Below, one piece after another: positions 56,010-64,000 of a DNA stretch of 64,000 bases. The translations under genes and the position numbers were made by a program. The stretch is from NCBI RefSeq assembly GCF_004664715.2, contig NC_051083.1, positions 119,586,413 through 119,650,412 on the forward strand. The letters are read 5' to 3'. This DNA comes from Peromyscus leucopus. Lineage: Eukaryota > Chordata > Mammalia > Rodentia > Cricetidae. The notes beneath the pieces were generated by a model. That model had not been told where the DNA came from and did not search any database. It was given only the letters and a program-made list of their open reading frames with translations. Position 1 is the stretch's first letter; the number at the start of each line of letters is the position of its first letter.

Positions 56010-56755
56010 GGGCTGGGAAGATGGATCCACCGTTAAGAGCACATACTCCTCTTGTAGATGACCTGAGTTCTGTTCCCAACACTCATATTGGGTGGCTCAT
56101 AACTACTCTGCAACTCCAGCTCCAGGGTATCAGATGTCCCCTTCTGGACTCCAAGGGAACCTGCACTCATGTGCACATAGCCCTGTTGCTAGAGTCTTCC
56201 TGCCTTGCCCACAGTCAGGACAAATCCTTTTCACCCGCCAGTCCCACAGCCACTCAGACCCAACCAAGCAAACACAGAGACTTATATAGCTTACAAACTG
56301 TATGGCCGTGGCAGGCTTCTTGCTAACTGTGCTTATAGCTTAAATTAATCCATTTCCATAAATCTATACCTTGCCACGTGGCTGGTGGCTTACCGGCATC
56401 TTCACATGCTGCTGGTCATGGCGGCGGCTGCAGTGTCTCTCTGCCTCAGCCTTCTGCTTTTCTGTTCTTTTATTTCTCCTCTCTGTTAGTCCCGCCTATC
56501 CTTCCTGCCTAGCCACAGCCGATCAGGTTTTATTTATTGACCAATCAGAGCAACTTGACATACAGACCATCCCCCAGCACAGCCAAGTGCAGACCATCTC
56601 AAACACCTGCACTCAGGCCCATGGTCCTAATCATCCTCTATGCGGACCTGCTGGGTAACGCCACAAAGAACCCAAGAAGGGCTCCCACAGGACATACAGA
56701 ACATCCCACAGCATAGCCCCTACTCTCCATAATTAAAAACAAAACAAAGCTTTTT
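56010..56755 (+). repeat. B2 SINE split by a solo LTR
   Basis: B2 body 56010-56183 (GGGGCTGGGAAGATGGATCC to GCACATAGCCC) continues after the LTR at 56720 (CTACTCTCCATAATTAAAAA). The LTR is therefore younger than this B2. Confidence 0.85.
56184..56713 (-). repeat. Solo LTR, class II ERV, long form, TSD TAGCCC
   Basis: Same family as 53000-53391 and perfectly flanked by TAGCCC (56178-56183 and 56714-56719). It is 138 bp longer, because the U3 start contains an extra block lying between two versions of a CTGTATGTC-containing motif. Confidence 0.93.
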
Positions 56756-56942
56756 AAAGGTTATTTTTATAACATTTATTTATTTGGGGGGGGCACATGC
56801 CATAGCATACATGTATAAGTAAGAGGACAACTTACCTAGGTTGGTTCTCTCCTTCTACCACATGGATCCATGGGGATCAAACTCAGATTGTCAGGTTTGG
56901 TGGCCAGTGCCTTTACTCACTGAGACATCTTGCAGGCCCTGG
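56756..56942 (-). repeat. B2/B3 SINE
   Basis: ATGGGGATCAAACTCAGATT and TTTACTCACTGAGACATCTT, complement of a diverged head. Confidence 0.7.
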
Positions 56943-57119
56943 CTGCACTTCTTTAACTGACTCTAAGAATTTGCAGTGCATGTTAGAACTTACTGGATCA
57001 AAGCTTTCTTGTTTTCATGGAGAAAGTGAATTGTACATAGCAGGTGGGATTTTTTTTAAAAAAAAATTTTGTTGTCTTATTGCTTTGTTGGTTTTCTTTT
57101 GTTCTGATTTTATGATTTG

Positions 57120-57331
57120 TGTTTTTATTTTATGTGTATATTTATGGGCCTGAGTGTATGTATGTATACTGCATGTGTACAGGCCTGCAGAAGCCAGAAG
57201 AGGGTGCCAGATCTCCTGGAACTGGAGTTACAGGTAATCATGAACAACCCAATGTGGATGCTGGGGATAGAACCCCAGTCTTCTGCAAGAGCAGCAAGTA
57301 TTCTTAATTGCTGAGCCATCTCTCTAGGTCC
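57120..57331 (-). repeat. B2 SINE
   Basis: CTCCTGGAACTGGAGTTACA to TTGCTGAGCCATCTCTCTAG. Confidence 0.9.
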
Positions 57332-57335
57332 CTGT

Positions 57336-57955
57336 GTGTTTGAGACAAGGTCTTCATGTAACTCTGGCTAGCCTTGAACTTGCTATATAGTCATGGATAC
57401 CCTTGAACTTCTAATCCTCTTGCTTCCTTTCACCAAGTGCTACAATTAGATGCATGTGCCACCACAAGTTTGTACAGTACTGGGAGTGTGTGGTGATATA
57501 TTGTGTGCCCTAATAAACTTGCTTGAGGATCAGAGAAGCAGAGCAGCCAGCCACTAGTTCTTACCTCTACGAAATCGAAATCCTCAGCCTAAAGAGAGTG
57601 AGTTCCTGTTTCCTCACGACTTATATACCTTTCTCTGCCTGGACATCACTTCTTGGGATTAAAGGCATGTGTGCTTCCCAGTACTGGAATTAAAGGTGTG
57701 TGTTACCACTGCCTGGCTCTGTAGCCTTGAACTCACAGAGATCCAGATGGATCTCTGCCTCCCGAGTGACAGGATTAAGGGTGTGTGCCACTTCTGTCTG
57801 GCTCCATGCCTAATCTAGTGGCTAGCTCTGTCCTCTGATCCTCAGGCAAGTTTATTACACAATATATCACCACAAGAGTGGAACCCAGGGTCTAGTCTTA
57901 CACATGGTAGGCAAATACTCTACCAACTGAGTTATATCCAAGAACCTCACACTAG
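57336..57955 (-). repeat. B4 SINE split by the foldback LTR
   Basis: The B1-like part (57336-57488, GCTAGCCTTGAACTTGCTAT) and the ID-like part (57875-57955, GGAACCCAGGGTCTAGTC, CTCTACCAACTGAGTTATAT) form a reverse B4 once the LTR is removed. Confidence 0.75.
57489..57874 (-). mobile_element. Foldback LTR with ~65-bp terminal inverted repeats
   Basis: Both termini, read inward, begin TGTGGTGATATATTGTGT, continue with AATAAACTTGC(C/T)TGAGGATCAGAG and run to about CCACTAG. Direct flanks are GGAGTG and AGAGTG (one mismatch). On the - strand the body follows the LTR type at 53715: SINE-like modules, TATATAAG, GAACTAGTGGCTGGCTGC. The usual LTR 3' end is replaced by an inverted copy of its own start. 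Confidence 0.88.
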
Positions 57956-58965
57956 GATTTTAAAGGGCCCATTTTGGATAGTTTGAAACATTTCCACACC
58001 AGGTCTTTACTGCCTGATACAGAGGTACCACTGTAACCCTCTCTCTGTAAAGGTTCTTGCCACAAAGAGTCCCACTTCCTTTACAAACTTTACTCATCTT
58101 GCTCATCAGCAACAAGATGAAAATGTCCTTTTCACTCTCTATAAGAATCTCCCCAATTCAGCAACTTAAGCTGCCTCTGTCACTTTGATTTATTCAAATG
58201 ATTCAAAATGTCAAGCTATTGAAGATTGTAGGGGACTATGTGTAGAGTCACCCACTACACTGACAAGCCAACATGTTTCAGCTCCCTGAACAGACACCAG
58301 AAAAGGAAAAGGCTGAGCCTGTGCAATCTCTTCTTGCCATGCTTCTCAGTGGAGTGATTCAAGGTGACCTGGACACACTCATGAGAAAGCCACAGCTTCT
58401 GCCAGTTTAAATGACACAATCTTGAAATAAAAAGTCACTAGGGAGAGACTTTTGCATTAATTGTGATTTCTTAGAGAATCTTAACAATTATTTTTAATGC
58501 TTTATGAAGTAAAACTTTTTTGATCCAAACCTCAGTGTGGTCTTAGATTGGCAATGGCCCCAGAAAACTGCTGATTTCAATGAAGTTGAAGACTTTCTGT
58601 GAGGCTTCATTAGACTCCAAGGATAGCTTTAACTATGCTGGGCACCGAGGTACGAAGCACTCATTACATGTTATCTATTCCTATGATTATTGAAAGTTCA
58701 CTTCTAGAGGGTCCTATGAGTAGCTAACAAGTATGCTTGTTGTCCCTTGGATTTGGCCTCAGATGCACTGTGACTTCTTGTGGTGTTCTCTTGCTGACGG
58801 CTGACCTGCTGCTTCAGAGTAGTCGATCTCATTACAAGAAACACTGGGGTGGAGTGTTCAAATCCTCTTTGGGCTGGTATTCAGAGCATTCTAATGGTCA
58901 GTTTCTGAAACTTAGAAAAGAGAGTTCTCTTTTGCTGTATGACATTAGGTGGCATCACTAGCAGG
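57956..58965. other. No gene seen
   Basis: Unassigned intergenic DNA. The 74-codon frame at 58737-58961 has no recognisable features. Confidence 0.45.
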
Positions 58966-59205
58966 TCTGGCCAGGCCTGCTGATATAGACCTGTAATCTC
59001 AACTACTCAGGAGGCAGAGGCAGGAGACTTCAAGTTCAAGGTCTGCCTAGGCTAAAGAGTGAGTTCAAGGGAACTTAGTAAGAGTCTACCTTCTTAAAAA
59101 TGTTAAAAAGAGGCTGGGGGTATAATTCAATGGAGAGCGCTTGCCTAGCATGTACAAAGCTCTGGGCTCTATATGCAACACTGTGATAAATAAATATAGA
59201 TAAAT
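58966..59205 (+). repeat. B1 followed by ID-like SINE
   Basis: GACCTGTAATCTCAACTACT, CAGGAGGCAGAGGCAGGAGA, then GGCTGGGGGTATAATTCAAT and GCCTAGCATGTACAAAGC: two pol III modules in B1-ID order. Confidence 0.8.
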
Positions 59206-59457
59206 AATCAGATTTGTAATACCTTGCCTGTTTTTTTTTTCAGAAAGAAATCTGGTGATAGCTCCTAACGAAAAGATCACATTTGCAGAGCTCCATTGAG
59301 TTCCTCAGAGGGGTGTGGCATATTAGCTCAACATGGATTAAGTTGTTAGCAAAGATATATATATATATAATGATGCTGACCTTGTTCTTAGATGAAGCTA
59401 ATACAGCTTCCTCTAGAGGATTTGCAAAGTGGTTTTGTAGTTAAACAGCATACAAAG

Positions 59458-59459
<2 letters not shown>

Positions 59460-59505
<46 letters not shown>
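59460..59505 (+). repeat. (CT)n microsatellite
   Basis: About 22 CT units. Confidence 0.97.
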
Positions 59506-59507
<2 letters not shown>

Positions 59508-59927
59508 TTGGAGCAAAAACAAAAGAATGGCTATGCCTGGCTGCCTCCAGTGAACATTAGTAATGCCTCATCTGCTAGAAATGCAGTGAGAAACAAGTTA
59601 ATCCAGACTCAGTTCTTAAGTTCCCAGTGTAGTCAGGGAGACAGCAACATGCCAAAGCTCCTGACTCTCGAGAGCTTCAGAGATGACCAGAAATCTTACA
59701 GACCAGGTGTAAAGTACACAATTAAAAACAATGACTTATATAGCCAGCCCCATATTGGTGAGTTCTACATCTATGGATGCAAAAACTGTAAATTAAAAAT
59801 GTTCTCCAAAATGTACCTGTCTTGAATATCTACCTGCACTTTGCTTCGCATTCTTCCCTAAATAATGCAGTACAGCAGCCATCCACATAGCACTTACATT
59901 GTGTTAGGCAGTACAAGTAATCTGAGG

Positions 59928-59990
59928 CCAGGGGTATGGGTCAATAGGAGAGAACTTTCCTAACATTTGGAGAATTAAAGCCTATAGGAT
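59928..59990 (+). repeat. ID-like scrap
   Basis: GGCCAGGGGTATGGGTCAAT and CCTAACATTTGGAG; low similarity. Confidence 0.35.
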
Positions 59991-60545
59991 AATTTGCATA
60001 TGTTACATGCAAATGTACAGCACTTTGTATAAGGGATTTGAGCATCTTCATATTTTGACATTCAGGGGAACAGTTGGGACTAGACCCACCTAGATCCTGA
60101 GGGATGACTACATAAGCCTATAATTCAACACAATATACTAAAAATAGAGGTCATAAATTCTCAAAACACACTCGATGCCTACATACTTAAACTGCCTTCT
60201 ATCATTCTCTATGTTTTTGAGGTCACCTGTATCTATTGGACCAGCATTATGGAATTTGGACATGGAATAATGATGGTCTTCTTGGGAATTTCTTTCCAAC
60301 TTGGGTGTTGTGTTACCTCATATGGGTAAACTGAAATTAGCTGTGTTGGTGCTATGGAAATCAATAATCCTTACAAACTAGGAATTTACTTTTCCTTTCA
60401 GAAAACAAGTTACTGAGCATGTAATAGCACACCACTGGAAACAGACTAGCAAATAGATGACTGTAGTATATCTAACAGACTATATGACTGCAGGATTTCA
60501 GTCATGGTACAGGACCATGTAAAAGCATTTGAAAAGCTTTCTGTA
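59991..60545. other. No gene seen
   Basis: AT-rich unassigned DNA. Confidence 0.45.
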
Positions 60546-60860
60546 GGGGCCGGGGAGAAGACTCAGTAAAGCGCTTGCAGTGAAAGCATGCAAACCTGTG
60601 TTCAGATCCCAGCACCCACCCACATAAGAGCCAAGTACAGACAGGTATGTCTCCCAGTGCTGGGACAGGGGCGAGTGCTGTGGGGACTGAGACAGGCATA
60701 TCCCTGAAGCTCGATGGCCAGCCTGTCTCACTGAATCAGTAAACTCCAAGTACAGTGAGAGACATCATCTCAAAAAACTAAAATGGAGAGACTGTTGTCA
60801 ACCTCTGGTCTCCATATGTTCATGCACACATGTGCATGTGCACACACATACATACGCAAA
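60546..60860 (+). repeat. B3 SINE, near full length
   Basis: GGGGCCGGGGAGAAGACTCA head, CCCAGTGCTGGGACAGGGG and GAGAGACATCATCTCAAAAA middle, then CACACATGTGCATGTGCACA tail. Confidence 0.88.
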
Positions 60861-61097
60861 AAACAACAACCACAAAGCTTAGATAGATGGTTGAAAAAGC
60901 CCAGATACACCATTAAAAGTTATATTCAGGAGCACCAAATCTGTTGAGAAATAGGTAGAAGGAAGTACAAGGTCAAGTCCTCCAAGGAACCTCCTGGGCC
61001 TGCTGTAGGGATCCAGGAGAAAACTGTGCATTGGTGCTAATGGAAACAGAGGAAGGTTTCCCAGAGGTGGTGATGTGGCTTCTTAGTCTGGTTTAAA

Positions 61098-61322
61098 AAG
61101 AACTGGAGCAGTAGGGTATAGATTAGTTTTTATGGTGTTTGTCTAGCATATACAAAGCCTTGAGTTAAATCCCTAGCAGTACACACTCCAGGTCTGGTGG
61201 CACACACCTTTAATGCCACACATTTGGGATGTGGAGGCAGGAGGACCAGAAGTCATCCTCAACTACATAGTGAGTTTAAGACCTATTTGGAATATGTGAA
61301 AATATATGAAACCATGTCTGAG
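61098..61322 (+). repeat. B4 SINE
   Basis: GTCTAGCATATACAAAGCCT, then GGTGGCACACACCTTTAATG and GTGGAGGCAGGAGGACCAGA. Confidence 0.8.
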
Positions 61323-61463
61323 TGAGAGGTTGGGAAGAGGAGGAGGAAGAGGAAACAAGAATCCTTCATGAAAACAGGTGGAAAAGCAATATATTCTTAC
61401 ATATTAAAGCACATCACCCACAGATTTATCATAAAAGAGTAACTGGTACTTTCAAAGTTATTT

Positions 61464-61612
61464 TTGTCCATGTGGTAGCTCATGCCTGTAATTCAGCACT
61501 TAGAAAGCTGAAGCAATATTGCCAAGAGTTTGGAGCAAGCTGGAGATACGTAGTGAGGTCCAGGACAGCCTGGGCTACAGGGTGAGACTCTGTCTTAAAA
61601 ATAAAAAAAAAA
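61464..61612 (+). repeat. B1 SINE, old
   Basis: CATGCCTGTAATTCAGCACT to GAGACTCTGTCTTAAAAATA. Confidence 0.8.
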
Positions 61613-63367
61613 AATCAGTGAGCAAGTAAATAAATAAATGAAATGGTATTGTCAAGATGTGCCTCATTTTGTGAGCTTATATAATCCTTGAACAAAACTG
61701 ACTGCATTTATTAAATTCTGTACTAAATGAGACAAAGAATTTATTAAGGTCTAAAAAAATCTTCTGTTCAAAAGTCTGGCATTTGCTAAACCATTGGGTT
61801 TAAGAGACAAGGCATAAAGCACATTGTTCTCCTCTCATAAAACAAACAAACAAACAAACAAACAAACAAACAAAACCAATCCAAAAAACCACCTGACTTT
61901 TCCAAGAAAAGTTGGCCCTGAAATAAGGGTGGAATACATTCTGGTGTATGGGTGAAGAACAGGAACCTTCAACAGCTCATAAGCCCCATGTGCCAATAAC
62001 TTTGGTAATAACAGTTGGGGAAAATACCTACTTTCTCTTTGCATTTAACACCTTTTTGGAAAAAAGAAACAACTTAAAGGTCAGATTAGCAATCTAAAAA
62101 TGAAACTAGAATGGAGGTAAGGGAAGAAGAAGTAGTATGCCATTTTTGTTTCACCCCAAGCCTGAGAAGACCCAGCAGTTAGTCTTCTAAGTTCCCAGGG
62201 CAGAAGTCTAGGCCTTTAGTGTTACACGCAGAAATTAATCCATTTGCAAGTAAACTCCTGGGGGGGCGGGAATCCTGGACTGACTGCCCATCAAAACTAG
62301 CTTGCAAGACTCTTTGCTGAAGACAACATCCACACTCTGGATACAGGAAACAGAGAAATCAAGCTGTGACTGAGCTGGAAGCATCTTTCCTGTTCACTAG
62401 CATTCATAGTGCCAGAAGGTTCTATGCAAGCTCGTAGGGGAGAAAAGCTTTGGACCATTTGTGCCACAGTGTCAACTTGTCAGCCTAGATAGAACTGTGA
62501 GTACAACGGCTGTTTTGGAGGCAACTAATTTCTTCCTGCTTCCTGATTGACTCTCAGTTCTGCTCCATGAGAGGAAATTAATGGCTGGTACTGTGAACTT
62601 GGTCACAACTCCATGGCTAAGGAGGTCACAGTCTCTATGGGAGAATCTACTACCTATGTTTTACTAAATGGACATGTTAAATTGCATCCTAAATAATTAG
62701 ACTTATACAAAAGACTGATGCAACTCTTCAGCCTTAGTCAGAGAAGCCCCCTTTCTTATAGTCAAAGCAGAGTTGCCTAACTCATCAAAGTGCTGAGAAT
62801 AATGGATTACTGAGTGCTCAGCCCAAGTAGGACATCTATTTCATCCACTTCTAAGGTCCAGGAGGCATCATGTAAGAGGGAGTGCAAAGACCGTAACAGC
62901 CATAGATGAGGTAAGAACACTATCAAATGATGCTTTCTGGAATATGACATGGCTGCTGCAATTGGGAGTATGAAGCAGTTGTGAGTACCTGCAAAGACTT
63001 TCGCACAAAAAGGAGAATATTTGAGGGTGGGAGGGCAGCTCATCAGCAAGAGAAAGTCAGGAGGTTTGGAGCAGAGTAACAGAAGGTAATATGACAATAA
63101 TGCATGTGTACATGCAAGAAATAAATGGGAAAGAAGGAAACAAGGGGTGGGGAAAGAAAGAGAGAAATCTGGATGAGCTTTTCTGAGACTGGCTTTTCAT
63201 TAATTGATTTTTTATATTCATGTTTGCAAAGAACATCAACCCATTGAGTGAGTTCAGATAAAGTTTTGATGGGGAAGCCAACTTCAGAAATACTCACTTA
63301 ATATCCACTGCACATCAGTTCTGAACTACGAGTCTGGTAGGCAGTGGCTAAGAACAGCCCCTGTTAA
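61613..63367. other. No gene seen; (CAAA)n at 61841-61875
   Basis: One CAAA microsatellite. The rest is unassigned. Antisense frames at 61835-62044 and 62807-63297 have no recognisable domain. Confidence 0.45.
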
Positions 63368-63502
63368 CCAGGCGGTGATGGCACATGCCTTTAATCCCAG
63401 CAGAGGCAGGCAGATCTTTGAGTTCGAGGCCAGCTTGGTCTACACAGCAAGTTCCAGAACAGCCAGGGCTATTACACAGAGAAACCCTATCTTGAAAAAC
63501 AA
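63368..63502 (+). repeat. B1 SINE
   Basis: CAGGCGGTGATGGCACATGC to GAAACCCTATCTTGAAAAAC, missing a few bases in the middle. Confidence 0.9.

Positions 63503-63566
<64 letters not shown>
63503..63566 (+). repeat. (GT)n microsatellite
   Basis: About 31 GT units between a B1 and a B2. Confidence 0.97.
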
Positions 63567-63570
<4 letters not shown>

Positions 63571-63690
63571 ATGGCTCAGCGGTTAAGAGGCTTAGAGGAC
63601 CGGGTTCAGGGGCTTCTGACACCCTCAAACAGACATATGTGCAGGCAAAACACCAATGAACTTAAAAATAAAAATTATAATATATATATT
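63567..63690 (+). repeat. Short B2 SINE
   Basis: AGAGATGGCTCAGCGGTTAA head followed by an internally shortened body and AATAAAAATTATAATATA. Confidence 0.85.
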
Positions 63691-64000
63691 CTGTTCTGTT
63701 CTTACGGTGTGCACCATCTAGCAGGAAAAAAAAATCAAAGCACTGAACTAAGAAGTACACAATTTGCTTAATTCTGTGAGATTTGTGCCTGAATACTAGA
63801 AATCCCTTTTCTAACTGAGCTGAGAAGGGAGAAAGTTCCTGAAGATGGCTTCTTGCAACCAATAGACACAGTAGCTTGGAAGGATTTTGCTTACCTCCAG
63901 CTCCCCTTCACTCACAGGTCGCTGCTGGATACAGGGAGGTACCTCTTCCCTTCCCACACCCACTTCTCTCCTCTGAGCTTAGGGCTCCAGCATTGTGAGC
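63691..64000. other. No gene seen
   Basis: Unassigned; the window ends without a recognisable feature. Confidence 0.5.

Overview
The window is mammalian nuclear DNA from a muroid rodent, most likely a cricetid (hamster, vole or deer-mouse group). The evidence is a dense mix of B1, B2, B3, B4 and ID SINEs, L1 3' ends of the rodent Lx type, rodent hAT-Charlie relics, old MIRs, and several class II (6-bp target-duplication) LTR insertions. There is one recognisable host gene: Vgll1 (vestigial-like 1, a TEAD cofactor; X-linked in human and mouse), on the + strand. Its coding exons are at 11099-11312, 20441-20896, 22642-22692 and, less certainly, 25405-25631. No rRNA, tRNA gene or CRISPR array was seen.

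Layout. 1-1.8 kb: 3' part of a non-autonomous LTR retrotransposon that carries Tgfbr1 (TGF-beta type I receptor) cDNA. 1.8-7 kb: L1, SINE and hAT remnants. 7.2-7.7 kb: a possible Vgll1 promoter and first exon. 11.1-26.4 kb: Vgll1, with a lineage-expanded poly-serine (AGC) tract, a relic of the human MIR934 locus just after exon 4, and introns full of SINEs and MIRs. 26.4-50 kb: intergenic L1, SINE and simple-repeat DNA with no supported gene. 50.3-57.9 kb: a cluster of five LTR insertions, each with a 6-bp target duplication that is exact or has one mismatch. One is a second, inverted copy of the Tgfbr1-carrying element (50370-52648). Another is an LTR turned into a foldback element with long terminal inverted repeats (57489-57874). 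58-64 kb: SINEs, simple repeats and sequence I could not assign.

The most unusual content is the Tgfbr1-carrying LTR element. Two copies in opposite orientation share the same internal plan: tRNA-Lys-like primer site, short leader, Tgfbr1 signal-peptide exon joined directly to the GS/kinase exon, more kinase exons, an abrupt end at a Tgfbr1 exon boundary, unidentified sequence, a purine-rich tandem repeat, polypurine tract, LTR. The joins coincide with Tgfbr1 splice junctions as I recall them. This implies capture of a spliced (exons 2-3 skipped) host transcript by a retroelement, followed by spread as part of that element. Both copies are decayed. Family names for repeats come from pattern recognition without a library search, so subfamily labels are approximate.
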